Shown one piece after another: positions 1 through 12,808 of a stretch of DNA of 64,000 nt. The DNA comes from Episyrphus balteatus (lineage: Eukaryota > Arthropoda > Insecta > Diptera > Syrphidae): assembly GCF_945859705.1 (NCBI RefSeq), contig NC_079135.1, positions 16,990,501 through 17,054,500 on the forward strand. Reading direction: 5' to 3'. The notes under the pieces were generated by a model. It did not search any database, was not told where the DNA came from, and saw only the letters and a program-made list of their open reading frames with translations. The position numbers and the translations under genes are program-made. Within the stretch, counting starts at the first letter, position 1. Each line of letters begins with the position of its first letter.

Positions 1-832
1 TCTGTTAACAACGTTAAAGAATTCAAATAAAGTATTTTTGTTATGGCGAGAATGGACAAAGATTGTTATCTTTTGGTTTAAGTTTATTTTCTATTAAACT
101 GTCAAAGTATTTAGGCAAAGAGTAATGAGCCATAATTTTTGTCCTGTTTCCCTTTAGTGAAAAAAAAGCTCTTCTTCAAAGAAACGATTTGCATGATAAA
201 ATTGATTTCCACCTTTTTTTCACACTTTACCTGCAGTTTTCATTCCAAGAAAATAGAAGAAAAAGAACCTTCTTCAAACCATGATCAAAATGAAGATACA
301 CATCTTCTACTTTTTTTTTAGTTTGGCAAAATACAATCATTTTAATGCTACAATATCCCATAAAGACGACGATGGACGGACAACAACGACTAGTGAAAGA
401 AGCGAACATATAGTATAGCAAAACCAAAACCTACTACATTCCTGATGTGTAATTAATTCGGCCACAACTGCAATAAGATTGACCATTGCTACAGCAACTT
501 GGATATCAGCCAAACTATCGCTATACCTATGTATAACTCTAACTACCAACACTATACACCCGGTGACGCATTTACAAAAAATTTCACATGCTCCTGTAAA
601 GGCAGCATAATATCTAGATATACTCGTTACATTAGAAAGTTCAACTATAGCGATAGACGATATGTACATATGTAGAGAGAGAGAATATTGAGAGAAACAA
701 ACCGATTGCTTCGTTGGTTCATAACTGGAAATTGGTCAATACTTAGTTTTAAGGCATTTTATGGATTTGTGAAAAAAAAAAATTTCGATGATTTTTTGTA
801 GGTACCACGGGCACACACAAAAAAAAAAATTA
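1..832. other. AT-rich non-coding sequence, no gene seen
   Basis: No supported gene. An open frame on the minus strand (337-669) encodes a hydrophobic 110-residue string with no recognisable motif. A short GA-rich microsatellite lies near 674-694. Confidence 0.5.
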
Positions 833-1080
833 TCATGTGCCAAGAACCAGACCTATCTTTCTATATGTTTTGGTCCCACTGAATTGGAATTTCAAGTCCG
901 TTTGGCCCTGTCACCCTTCAGTTTTGAGTAAAATGCAAAAAACTCACATAAAGGAAGTTTTTTGGGGTCTTTTTTGCATTTTTCTCAAAACTGGAGGGTT
1001 ACCGGGCAAAACGGACTTGAAATACCTATTCAGCGTGCCCAAAAACATATAGAAAGATAGGTCTGGTTCCTGGTACATGA
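833..1080. mobile_element. Short hairpin element (MITE-like) with ~100-bp inverted arms
   Basis: The left arm (833 to about 932) starts TCATGTGCCAAGAACCAGAC and returns as its reverse complement in the right arm (about 985-1080, ending GGTACATGA). The arms share the CTATCTTTCTATATGTTTTGG and CAAGTCCGTTTGGCCC regions with scattered mismatches. The loop is about 50 bp. No clean target site duplication was found, so the superfamily is unknown. It has no coding capacity. Confidence 0.75.
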
Positions 1081-1397
1081 CACTTTTTTTCCTCCCATAT
1101 AACCAAAATGGAAAAAGTTGTTTTTCTCAAAAAATGGCTCAAACGATTTTAATTAAACAAAAAAAGGGTAGTAATTTTGAAAAAAAAAAAATATTTTTTG
1201 AGCCGTTACTATGCTATGGTAACATAGGACCGATCGTAAACGTAACAACTGACTTCAATAAAAATTTGTTTGCAAAAATGTTTTAGTAATTGTTATATTA
1301 AAACTAAGAAAAATATTCACATAAATTATTTTTTGAAAGTAGTTCCAAATTTTTTTTTTTTAATCAATTTTTCGAAAATGAACCATTAATTTTTTTG

Positions 1398-2166
1398 AAA
1401 CTTTTTTGACGTGATAACGTATTATAAATCGATGAACCATGGCAGCCACCACAAAAAAGTGACGCCATTTTCTGCCATTCCACTCCCGCACTTTTGCAGT
1501 GCGGCAAAAATTTCAATTCAAAATTAAAAATAAACTATTTGAGATACAAAAATCTTCTATAGCTTATTTGAAAGATAATAACCTAAAGCTTAATCCAAAT
1601 GAAGGATTTTAAAAAAATTCCGTCATTTAATAGGGTAAAAATTTCATTTAATAGGGTAAAAAATTTTGAAACTAAGCTTTAACGTTTTGTTTGAACGTTA
1701 AACACCTGTTGGGGCTATGTCAAAATGATGATTTTTGGTAGGGAAATTTTTTTTTTTGACAATTCTAAAGGTGCGAGGTGAAAGATGAGGGACAAAAAAA
1801 TTAGGCGTCTAGTACGGATTTTTTTCCAACACTCTGCGTTTCGAAATATGAATTTTTGAAAAACACCTTGTTTTTTAGGGTTATTTTTGGGTACTTTTTG
1901 ATTTTTATTTTTATTTTTTTTTTGAGCGTTCAAAAACTCTCAAACTTATAGGACATGTAGGTTTTGGCCTTATGCATACATGTGGAATCGTTTAGTGAGT
2001 TTTGACTGAATAACGGAAGAAACAAGTTTTTAAAACACACGTTTTTTGCCCGTTTTTCATCGTTTTTTATTTTTATCTTTTTTTGTTTAATAGATACAGG
2101 AATAAAATATATGGAGTAATGATAGACTAAATGTGTGCGAAGTTTCAATCATTTTCGTAAACACAA
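1398..2166 (+). repeat. Dispersed repeat family A, copy 1
   Basis: This stretch shares long collinear blocks with 22003-22912 in the same orientation. Shared blocks begin at TTTTTTGACGTGATAACGT, continue through GAACCATGGCAGCCACC and CCGTCATTTAATAGGGTAAA, then CCAACACTCTGCGTTTCGAA, and end near TTTCAATCATTTTCGT. Copy 1 lacks roughly 120 bp that copy 2 has in the middle. No ORF or terminal structure identifies the family. Confidence 0.8.
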
Positions 2167-2344
2167 TTTTGAGATAACGGTAAAATAAAATTTTAGAATT
2201 CAACAGGTTATAACTTTTGACCAAGAGCAGATAGAAATTTCATTAAACTTTTATGAGCATCCTGATACAAATACCTTTCATTTGGTATATCACATAAACG
2301 GTAGACTAACTACAAGCTACACAATGAATGTTAAATCAAGAAAC

Positions 2345-2835
2345 TTTTGAAAAACCTTAAAACACCAGTCTAGATCTGTTGCCCCCCGAACAGCCACCAG
2401 TGTGGGAAGTACCGTAATCTCAGTCTGGAAATTCGACATGGTTGACTTTAAAAAAATTCTAACTTCTCTTGTAGGCATCTTTGAAATGAGATTGATACGT
2501 CATATGAAATGTGAAATAATAAGCTTTCACATGGTATAAAAATAGATTGTCAAACAAAAAAATTGATTCCATAGCGTGAGAACATAAAAGTAAATGTTTT
2601 TTTTGCTTTTTTTAATGAAATTTGATCGAGTTCAAAAAATTCTAGCTCTTTTTGTAGACTGTCTCATAGACCTGATCGATATATATATTTTGAGCTAAGA
2701 CAATAAGCTTTCAGGTGGTATAAAATTTTTGACATGTTGTTAGGGAAAAAAAAATGAAATTAATGAAGTGAGAAGATAAAAATTCATGTTTTTTTTTGCT
2801 TTTTTTGTTTTGAAATGATTGTTTTCAATAAATTA
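2345..2835 (+). repeat. Dispersed repeat family B, copy 1
   Basis: Collinear with 60061-60530 in direct orientation. Shared markers include ACCGTAATCTCAGT, TTGTAGGCAT, AATTCTAGCTCTTTTTGTAG and AATAAGCTTTCAGRTGGTATA. The right end is interrupted by the foldback element beginning at 2836. No ORF; family unknown. Confidence 0.75.
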
Positions 2836-3620
2836 CACGGTGTTACAAAAATGAGGTTTCAAAATATACGCGGGCGGAGACCTATCAGGTTTTGTAGAGC
2901 TAGTCGCACTGAATACGAAACGGTATTTGAAAATCCCCTAACACCCCCAAAATCTGGAGTTACGGGCAAAAAAAAAAAAAAATTCTAGCTTCGACAATTT
3001 TTTACCCATTTTCAATTTTTACAGTTTCTGATAGAAGATAAATATACCTTTTCAACAATGTATAGAACATGTAACTCGGTTAAACCACTTAGAATTTATA
3101 AGCTGCCAAAGTTCAAAAATTCCATTTTTTTCGTCATTTGCCCAACTTCGGCATCAATTTAAAGTATAATGTTTTCAAAACAACATGCTTTTTAAAAAAT
3201 ATATTCTAAAACTATATCTATTTCCCAATCAATCGAGGTATTTTTTTTGAAAATCACTTAAAAATTGGCTTAGAAAAAAAATTTTTCGATTTCAGATACA
3301 GAAATTCGAACTTTTAGGTATAAAACAAAAATGTTGTTTCGGCACGTAGTAGGATAACTTGGGCGCCAGGATTTGATAACGGGTTTTTGTAGAGGAGCTC
3401 ACACAGAAAACTGCCTCAATTGATTCCTTATCGAACAGTCACTCACGAAAATGGGTAAAAAATTGTCGAAGCTAGAATTTTTTCAATGGGTGAAGGTTGC
3501 CCGTAACTCCAGATTTTGGGGGTGTTAGGGGATTTTCAAATACCGTTTCGTATTCAGTGCGACTAGCTCTACAAAACCTGATAGGTCTCCGCCCGCGTAT
3601 ATTTTGAGTGTTACACCGTG
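2836..3620. mobile_element. Foldback DNA transposon, CACGGTG termini, TTA duplication
   Basis: A 785-bp non-coding element flanked by TTA at 2833-2835 and 3621-3623. It starts CACGGTGTTAC and ends GTTACACCGTG. Inverted arms of about 170 bp are visible: the block from ATATACGCGGGCGGAGACC through CCTAACACCCCCAAAATC and CTAGCTTCGACAATTTTTT on the left reappears inverted at about 3440-3607. CAC termini with a 3-bp duplication suggest the CACTA/Chapaev (CMC) group; PIF/Harbinger (TWA target) is the alternative. No transposase is encoded. Confidence 0.82.
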
Positions 3621-3623
3621 TTA

Positions 3624-6100
3624 TTTTTATACTTTTTGCGCATTGTAAAAATTTAAAAATGGTTTTATTCTTAAGAAGTAATACTTGGCTTTTAAATTGC
3701 ATAATTTTTTTTGTAAGCTTTTAAAATAAAAAAATTAATCTATGTAATGAGAAAATAAAAAGGTATTTTTTTTAGCTTTTTCTTGTAAATTATGATTGTT
3801 TGAAAAAAGTATACACTTCAATTGACTCATTTTAAACAAAAGCACACAACCTATTTTCTGACGACGTTATCACTTAAAATCATCGTCCGTAAACCGGCTT
3901 TACAGACAACCTTTTTTTTATATGAGTCTATTAATAGGATTTCCTTTTTATTGGCATGCCAATTTTTTTTTTTTTTGAAAAATTTTCCAAAATTTTTATA
4001 TGAAAATTCTATTTTCAAAAGAATAACCGCTCAAACGGTTTTCAAGAAATCAAATGGCATACTTTGTTAAGAGGTCAAAACAAAACCATTTAAAGTTTTT
4101 TTGTTTAGTTCTTAAGAAAAAATTTCTTTATTATTTTTAAAAAGCTTTTTAACATTTTATTTTTTCTTAATGCCATCAATATTACATTTCCAAAAAAAAC
4201 TTTTCTTGAAAAAAGTAAAAATTTTATTTCTGCGCCACCTTGTATGTAGCACATTATTTTACATTTCAATACTTCTTTTGTAGCGGGCAATCGTAGGCAT
4301 ACCAACTAAATCTTTTATTTACTGAAAGGCACTATTGTAAAAAAAAAAATGTAATACAAATTGTTTCGCTTAATAAATCTATTACAATTTGGATAACCAT
4401 TATTTAACAATAAAATGGCACCCTAAAAGGGTTAAAGTTTTTCTCATTTCAAATAGGTATATGTTGACTTATGAGTCCATTTTCAGGATATGCCTGTTTG
4501 TTTAAGTTTATTAAAGCAAGCATATGAATTTCATATTATGAAATAGCATAAAAAATAAAATAAAACCAAACAAAACAAAAAAAAAAAAAATATCCTTAAT
4601 AAACCCCTGGTCCTTGAAAAATGGTTTATACCTTTTTGAAAACGTTGTTTTATGCGAGACAAGAACCTCATCAAACATTTTTACTTAAAAAAAATTAAAT
4701 TAATTAACATTTCAAACAGGTTTATACGACAAGTACATTTATTATTTTTAATGCATCGACCAAAAGGGCGCAAAACGGAAAAGTGAAAGAGAGATGTACA
4801 GAGTAAAGAGAAAACCAAGAATCTTAACCAAAGTAACTATAACAATTCCAAATAGTAGATACCTATACCAAAAGTACTTGAATGCAACCAATTGATGCGT
4901 TTCCATTGCCGAATGAATGACCCATTTGGTATTGTTATATCGTTCTCCTTCTCATCTGTCTATCTATCGGCACATTGTGTTGAACCAATTGTGTGGTTGA
5001 AACCAACATTCCAGCAGCAGCAGCTTCCCAGCTTTATTCAGTCAAAACAACAATCAGAAATGCGTGGTTTGGGGGAGTTTAAATGACCACTACACTCTAT
5101 GACGATTAATTGAGCTCTGATTTATAGTATGACCTTAATTACTAAAAATTGGAGACCATAGGTGAAAAATATTTATCAAAAATAAAAAGTAAAAAATCGT
5201 TGAAATAATATAAATCAATTTTGATTGAGTTGCTTGGTTTTCAACCGGTATAGAATTGATTTAATTTATAAGCCTAATTTAAAGTCTTGGGGTGTGTATG
5301 GATTGGGTTGGTTTAAGATATGTTCTCAGTATATAGAGAGGAATCAAAACATTGCGTTTTGGATTCAATATGGAATGGGTTTTTCAATACTGGGTGATGA
5401 AATAACTATACGCTGGAGTTGGTATAACAATGAAAATTGTACAGATGCCGTTATTTCAAATGCCAACCAAATGGAACACTTTCCATGCCAAAGTGTTGAT
5501 TTCGAGATAAAAATTTTTGCCGGGCATTGTAATTGGATTGTTAACTGGCTAAATTACGCAGACGTTGTAATTGCCTGTAATGGGTCGAAAGTAGTTTTGA
5601 CCTAGTTGTAGTTGGAAATTGCGATAACATTTTGTAGTAGATATGTATTAGAAAAAAGCTAGTGTGATGAGAAATTGTATCAAATTTGGTGTAGTTTAAA
5701 AAGTTCCTTTTTTTAGCTCTGCAAAAGCTAAAACTGAAATCAAGAATTTCTAAGAACACAGTGGAACTTAAAAAGGGTATTGTAAACATAGGTTTTATTT
5801 TAATATCTATCTACTAAAAGAAATAATGTTTTGAATATGGATTTTTCTGGTTCATAAGCTTCAATTGATAAAAATCATTACTTTTCAAAAAAAAATATAC
5901 CACTTTCCATTTGGGTGGGTCAAATTACAATTTTTTGGATTTTCAAAAACGCTCAGCGATCAAAAGGTTCTAAATGGTTCGGTTAACTTATAAGTAAAAT
6001 TTCATTTTATTTTTTTAAGCCGAAGTGCCCCCGGATTATAGTTTAATTTTTGAAAAAAGCTGATTTTTGCCCAAAAACCACACATGCTTTGCTTAATTTA
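3624..6100. other. Non-coding interval, partly repeat-like, partly single-copy-looking
   Basis: AT-rich sequence with no supported gene. An unrecognised 126-codon open frame (5225-5605, plus) begins with TTG and has no domain I know. The GC-richer part around 4740-5100 looks single-copy. At 5912 the string GGGTGGGTCAAAT resembles the terminus of the hAT-like element at 40628, but no partner end was found. Confidence 0.5.
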
Positions 6101-6103
6101 TTA

Positions 6104-7346
6104 CACTGTGCAAGTCGAAATTCTTGACAGGCGTGCGAATAACTTTTTCGCCCTATTTCGGACCCGAGAAATCCATTGGCATCATTAGTTTTTCGGTTTA
6201 TCGGTACGCCTTCGAAAAAAATTTTTTTTGAAAGTTTTTTCAATTATTTTGAGAGTTTCCCACTATTTTTAGTCATTTTTCAACAAAAAACAATATTTAT
6301 ATTGCTAATAATTCTACTCAAACGTTATTTGCTACCAGTAGAAAGACATTATAAACAATTTTGAAGAATTTATTTGAAAGTTTAGTGATTTTTTTTGAAA
6401 AAATTAAAAAAAATCGAGATTTTTTACATTGTTTATCGTTTTTCGCTGTTTTTGTTCTCTTTTGCACAAATACATTGCATTTTTCCATAAAAAATTAATT
6501 TAACTGTTAATTTAATGTTGGTTAAACTTCGACAGTCTATCGATAGCATCGATAACAAAAAAATATCGAGTATATCGATACTTCACAAAACTATTGATAG
6601 TTTCAATACTTCCAAATTATTTTACCACAAGGCTACCGATATTATCGATAGCTTTGAAATTAATTAAACACAATTTGAACTACAAGTTAAGTTTTCGTTT
6701 GACATTGGATGTAAACAACGAATTAACATAGTGTTTGGTAGATATCGATAGTTTCCATTGTCGATTGTATCGATAGTTTTAAGAAAAAACTATTGATAAT
6801 ATCGGTAGCCTTGTGGTAAAATAATTTGGAAGTATTGAAACTTTCGATAGTTTTGTGAAGTATCGATAAACTCGATATTTGTTTGTTATCGATGCTATCG
6901 ATAGACTGTCGAAGTTTAACCAACACTAAATTAACAGTTAAATTAATTTTTAATGGAAAACATGCAATGTATTTGTGCAAAAGAGAACAAAAACAGCGAA
7001 AAAACGATAAACAATGTAAAAAATTTCGATTTTTTTTTAATTAAAAAAATCACTAAATTTTTAAATAAATTGTTCAAAAATGTTTATAATGTCTTTCTAT
7101 TGGTAGCAAATAACCTTTGAGCAGAATAATTAGCAATATAAACATTGTTTTTTTTATTTAAAAATGACTAAAAACAGTGGAAAATTCTCAAAATAATTGA
7201 AAAAACTTTCAAAAAAAATTTTGTTCGAAGTCGTACCGATCAATCGAAAAACTAATGATGCCAATCGATTTCTCGGGTCCGAAATAGGGCGAAACAGTCA
7301 ATCGCGCACCTGTCTCAAAATTTTTTTTCAAAAAACTTGCACAGTG
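6104..7346. mobile_element. 1.24-kb foldback transposon, CACTGTGCAAG termini, TTA duplication
   Basis: Flanked by TTA at 6101-6103 and 7347-7349, with termini CACTGTGCAAG and CTTGCACAGTG. Each arm is about 550 bp and the two pair along most of their length. For example, GGACCCGAGAAATCCATTGG on the left answers CCAATCGATTTCTCGGGTCC on the right, and TTAACTGTTAATTTA answers TAAATTAACAGTTAA. The centre near 6650-6740 is unpaired. Open frames here are shadows of the palindrome. It shares CAC ends and TTA target with the elements at 2836 and 57560. Confidence 0.88.
6538..6903. promoter_or_regulatory. Cluster of seven TATCGATA octamers (DRE/BEAF-type sites)
   Basis: Exact TATCGATA octamers start at 6538, 6573, 6643, 6743, 6768, 6861 and 6896, with extra near matches such as CTATTGATAG and CATCGATAAC. 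In Drosophila TATCGATA is the DREF site, and clustered CGATA motifs bind the insulator protein BEAF-32. Here they occupy the core of the foldback element. Binding is inferred only. Confidence 0.5.
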
Positions 7347-7440
7347 TTATTATTATCTCATTTCTTATGAAAGCTAATTCAAGAGGATGTGCCAAAAAGC
7401 TTAAGCGTGTAAGTTGGGTCGGGACAAGAAAAATATCGTA

Positions 7441-8232
7441 TGAGAGGTGGATTATATTCGCCTCAGTTTGGCCAAGAAGGGCAATTTTCTAAAAAAAAAT
7501 GATTTAATTAGGAAAAAAAATTGTTAAAAATCAACGATTATACCACTACAACAACATGTTATAGCTTTTTGTTAAGCCTAAAATCTCTTTTTCATTTGCT
7601 TTCAAATAAAAATGTTTTAGAAAACAATTTTTAAAAAATTAATTTTCAAAATCAAAATTTTGAACAAAAATTTTTTAATTTGCGAACTATAATTTTTTTT
7701 TTTAATTTTATGTGTTCAAAGTTTATGTACTATTAAAGTTTTCAAAATTGAATGCTCTTATTTGTTTTTAAGAATAAAACAGAAAACCGGATGCAAAAAT
7801 GATTTGTTTGCATGATACTTTTAAGTTAAAAAAGCTGTTAATATTGGCGAAAATAGTCAAAAAAATGAAAATCTGATGCATTGAATCATATGGTTTTCTG
7901 TATTTGATAAGAAATTGATTGAGGCAGTGTTTATTACATTGATTAATTTCATATTTAAAGTCACAGTCTTGGCAAAAAATAGTATTTAATGTGTTTTTTT
8001 AAAACTTTTTTCCCTAATTTTTTACTTTGAAGTTGATTATTTCGAGAAAAATTAACTGAAATACCTTGATTTAAAAACTTAAAATAAGTGTATAATTCTG
8101 GCTTTTGAAAAAGGTATCATTCATAACTGTAAGTGTTGCCGTTGTTTCTTAATTCATTTTTTGTATTTTACGTCATATTTTAGAAAATTGCCCCTCCCGC
8201 CTAAACGGGGGGGAGATAGACCCCCCCTCTCA
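7441..8232. mobile_element. TIR element with TA flanks
   Basis: Termini TGAGAGG and CCTCTCA are flanked by TA (7439-7440 and 8233-8234). Imperfect inverted repeats of about 60 bp end at GGGCAATTTTCTAAAA (left, near 7480) and TTTTAGAAAATTGCCC (right, near 8180). The 792-bp element is AT-rich and non-coding. The TA target suggests a Tc1/mariner-type non-autonomous element. Confidence 0.6.
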
Positions 8233-8234
8233 TA

Positions 8235-9873
8235 GCAAAAAATGATTGTATTAAACTCCTCTACCATTATCAATTCTTGTCGCCTAAGTTATTGTACTCG
8301 TGATGAATTGAGTGCTCAAAGGCTTATACAAATAAAATGTTAATAGCTCAAAAATATTATGTGCATATTAAATGCATATTAGATAAAAGAATTTCCTAGT
8401 TAACTCAATAAGTCGAAGCTACATTAGCAAAAAAATGGGAGTTCGCAGTTTTGTCTGTTTGTAGAAAATAAAATCTACAGATTAAAAAATTTTTTTTACA
8501 AAATGATTTTTAAATTAAAAAATAAGGTTACCCATAATTTTTGAGAAATTACTTTCTTAAACCGTCTTTAGATCAGACAAAAACATCAATAACCTAAGTC
8601 GTACAATCTTTAGTAACTTCTTTAAATCATTTACAACTAAAACAACAGATTTGAATGATTCATCCTCTTAATTATTTGTTAAGAAAGTTATCTCTCAAGT
8701 TTCTCTTCAAACTCAATTATGGAAGAAATTTCAACTTAAATTATTTAGAAATTATACTCGTCTTTGAATTCTTTCCCAACAAAAAAAAAAAAAAAAAAAA
8801 CAAAAACTGTAACCATTTTAGAGATATCTATTCAGCCTGCGGTTTGACCAACAAAAAACTTTTTAACTTTTAACAGTATCTATTTCATTTACAAAACTTA
8901 TTCATCCCAACGAATTACGACAATTTAAGCAGTGAAGCATAATGAACTTTTAATACAAACAACCAAAAGATGAAACCAAACATTTTACACTCTTCCTATC
9001 ACAAAGCAAGTGAAAAAGCCAAAAAAAACAAAATATTCGATATCCTTTCATACTATAAAGCTTACAAACTGTATAAAAAATTATAGCAGAAGAAAATCCT
9101 TTTTCGCGATAGCGATAGTGTTGGGTATGGTGGCAAATTGTGGCCAAATATACACAAAGTTATTTGCAAAATTTGTGCGTTTAGTAGCACAAAGTCTTAA
9201 CAAACTGCCGATGGGCTATAAATTTGTAAATGTGTTAGAGTGTATGAGTATGTGTGTGCTACTGTGTCTCTTACTGTCTAATATTTATTCACTCTAAAAC
9301 AGCGCGTTATTGAGAGAATATTTTCGATACTATTTCTATAGAGATACAGTACACAGATGATGCTGGTGGTATTGGTACTATTACACATAATTTATAGCAT
9401 TTATCCCCCAACGATAGGAAAGGACGGTCCTGTTGAAAGCATTTTGAATGAAACTGCTGAATTAGGGTACACTGAAAAAAAAAAACTAACAAAATTTTTG
9501 TATAGAACAATTAACTATGGAGGATTTTTATCAAATAAGTCATTTATATTTATTAGTTTGTTTTCTATTAAGTAAAACTTTAAATTAGTGGAAAATTTAA
9601 AGCCTGGGCAAATCAGATAATTTCTTGAAAAATCCTTACAAATTGCATATTTGAAGTTAGTTCTATTTCAGAGTTTTTGCTGAAGACGACCAAATGACAT
9701 TGTAAAGCTACCATCAGGAGTACCAATTTTAGTTTATATTTAGGTTTGAAAGAAACCAAAAAAAGAAAAAATTTAAGTACTTAGTGTCCAAGGAAATGTA
9801 AGAAAAACAAGATAAAAAAACCAAAAAAACTTCATGATAGGTACTATGCGCGTTACTTTGATGTGATATAATC
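8235..9873. other. Non-coding interval, no gene seen
   Basis: A mixture of AT-rich sequence and a GC-richer part around 9000-9450. Several open frames of 60-95 codons show no recognisable domain. No RNA gene or splice-bounded exon could be supported. Confidence 0.45.
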
Positions 9874-11368
9874 CAGTCAAATAAGGGTTTAACCTCGGAA
9901 TGAATGTTAGTAGAAATTTTTTTTGCTCAATATCTTCCTTTTGCCATTCTATAACATATCTCAAAAGTCTAGAAAAATCTCATGTCCGCTTGTCGCGATT
10001 TCAAGGTCAAATCGCGAAATGGAGATTTTCAAAATTAGCAAAAATAGGCTATGGTATTATATACACATATGATACATGATATCAAGGTATTTTTTAATGC
10101 TGATTCCAAAACATCTAAAATCAAGACAATCTGACGTCTCTGGAAAAAGTTATACCTGTTTTTCATCTGTCAACTCATATTATTATAACAGTTGCAAACT
10201 TACTCCCGAAAAACCCTTAAAAGTTATGGTAGATGAACCAAATTTTGAATGAAGATTTTAGAATCCATCATTATTAAAAATCAAAACAATCCATTACAAA
10301 AAATATATATAACTACGAAATAATGGTATTTTTTGATGGAGGGGCACATTTTAGGATATGCACTAAAAAAGATTCTTGTTCATCTTAGGAATAAGTGCTA
10401 ATAGGCTAATTTTTTCATTTTAATCTTTGTTTGGATATTCTTTAACTACCCTCAAAAATCTAAGAAAATCTCATGTCCGCAAGTCCTAATTTTCTTGGTT
10501 TGAATATAAGGTGCAGATTTGAAAAAAATTGAAAAACTACTCTTCAGATATTTGTGTCAGATCAACATGAATAAGGTGCATTACTTTTCAGGGATGGTCA
10601 GGTTGACTTGTTTGTGAGTTTTGTTGGAATAAGTGTTAAAAAATACCTTTAAATCATGTCGCTTATGTTGGTATACATATAAAAATTTAAACTTTTCTTA
10701 TTAATTTTTTAAAATCTGCACCTTATTTTCAAACCAAGAAAATTAGGACTTGCGGACATGAGATTTTTTTAGATTTTTGAGGGTAGTTAAAGAATATCCA
10801 AACAAAGATTAAAATGAAAAAATTAGCCTATTAGCACTTATTCCTAAGATGAACAAGAATCTTCTTTAGTGCATATCCTAAAATTTGCCCCTCCATCAAA
10901 AAATACCATTATTTCGTAGGTATATATATTTTTTGTAATGGATTGTTTTGATTTTTAATAATGATGGATTCTAAAATCTTCATTCAAAATTTGGTTCATC
11001 TACCATAACTTTTAAGGGTTTTTCGGGAGTAAGTTTGCAACTGTTATAATAATATGAGTTGACAGATGAAAAACAGGTATAACTTTTTCCAGAGACGTCA
11101 GATTGTCTTGATTTTAGATTTTTTGGAATCAGCATTAAAAAATACCTTGATATCATGTATCACATGTGTATATAATACCATAGCCTATTTTTGCTAATTT
11201 TGAAAATCTCCATTTCGCGATTTGACCTTGAAATCGCGACAAGCGGACATGAGATTTTTCTAGACTTTTGAGATATGTTATAGAATGGCAAAAGGAAGAT
11301 ATTGAGCAAAAAAAATTTCTACTAACATTCATTCCGAGATTTACCCCTTTTTTCTCCTTATTTGACTG
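9874..11368. mobile_element. 1.5-kb foldback element, CAGTCAAATAAGG termini
   Basis: Long inverted arms (about 9874-10530 and 10700-11368) are nearly identical, with a loop of about 170 bp. The ends are CAGTCAAATAAGG and CCTTATTTGACTG. TA follows the right end; the left flank is TC, possibly a mutated TA. Each arm contains two diverged tandem modules about 490 bp apart, both ending in AAATCTCATGTCCGC (near 9985 and 10475). Non-coding. Confidence 0.82.
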
Positions 11369-11370
11369 TA

Positions 11371-12800
11371 TTAATAACTCGTAAGATGCGATGTAAGATG
11401 AAGTTGTCCACCAATATCAAGACAATTAAGAATTTTTCCATTTTTAAAGACCTTCTATTGTACCTACCGAGATTTTATGATTTTTGCTAAATATTTCAGC
11501 CAAAATATTAGATTTTTTTCTGGACAACGAAAATATTATTTTGGTCTTCAAAGAAAGAATTTTTAAAACTTTACTTAAATTTGAAATTAAATAGACTATT
11601 TAGATGCGAAATATAAATAATCATTATAAGGCTTAATTTCGTTTTAAAACGTTTGAGACCTTTAAAACACATGGACATATAAAATTAAATAATGTTTTTT
11701 TTTGAAAACAGACATTTTTATCGCTGATAAACAATATCTTGTCATCTTTCCTTTCAGTTGTCCAAGAAAATAAATATAATCGTGTTAATAGTTAACAAAA
11801 ACTATTTTAAGAGTATCCTGTTGGGCATATTTCTTAAAAAGTTATTCTGCTTTTTAATAAAATGTTCTTGATTTTCAAAGTTAAAAGTTTTTCCGCTATC
11901 TATTTCTTTAAAAACCAAATGTTCAAAAAGAACCTACTCAACTTAAAATTTCACTTCTGTAATGATCCAGAGAAGCTGCTTGACATGATTCATTTTACCC
12001 GTGTGATATTCCTATATAACTACAAAGATTTAAAAAGATGATATTTTTTCAATCCCTTTAAGTTGGCGTAAGTTTCTGATAAATATTCTTTTCAAGAGCC
12101 GATTTTTTCGTTTCTATAAAATTGCCAGGGCCCCACGAGAAATTTTTAAGCATTTAAATAAAATATAAAATATAAATATAAAATATCTCAAAGAGTTTCT
12201 TGGGTTTTATTAGAGAATAAAGCTTTCTTTTCATACCCAAATCGATGAATTTCGAGGACATTTTTTAAAACACAAATTTTTTTCGGCAAGGGGTTACCCT
12301 TGGATTTTTTTCGAAATTCAAAACCAATTTAGACACTTTATTGAAATGAAAAAAAATAAGCCTCGATGAAAATAAATCAGCAACCAAACCTTTAAGAAAG
12401 TTTTGAAAGAAAAATTTCATTTGACTCGAAATTTTAATAAAATGCATTTTTTTCGGCAAGGGTTACCTCTTGAATTTTTTTCGAAAATCTGAAAATATAT
12501 AAATTTGTAATTTTTTTTACCATCAGAATGCATTTGTTTCCAGACTTTGGTTTGCAGATATCTTAATATCTGCAAATTAAAATTTTCCAAAAAAAAAAAA
12601 ATGATTATAAAAACGCAATCAAACGTGAATTACGTTAAATAAAACAGTGTACTCGCCCTCTGAAGACAAATTTTGCTTTTATAAAACCTTAAAAAAGCTA
12701 CAGTTTTTATATTACCCAAACACTATAGAAGCAAAATTGTTAGTTGATTGAGATTGGGGCAAACACTTCTAAACATCATTATGGCATGTTTAAAGAGACT
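11371..12800. other. Non-coding AT-rich interval with a local ~170-bp duplication
   Basis: No gene seen. A local direct repeat is centred on TTTTTTTCGGCAAGG, with copies at about 12277 and 12447. Each is followed by a GGTTACC-containing block and TTTTTTTCGAAA. Confidence 0.5.
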
Positions 12801-12808
12801 ATATTCAT

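Noticed and set aside
337..669. 110-codon minus-strand ORF, hydrophobic
   Set aside because: No homology recognised, no signal of selection visible, and no regulatory context.
4420..4436. AGGGTTAA as a second piggyBac-like end
   Set aside because: No matching opposite TTAACCC end or inverted repeat within reach.
5225..5605. 126-codon open frame on the plus strand
   Set aside because: Starts with TTG, has no recognisable domain, and no clear splice or promoter context. It might be a chance frame, so not called as a gene.
6104..7346. CACTGTG ends as Transib/RAG-like recombination signals
   Set aside because: The heptamer consensus is similar, but the duplication is 3 bp (TTA), not the 5-bp GC-rich type of Transib, and no nonamer-like signal was seen.
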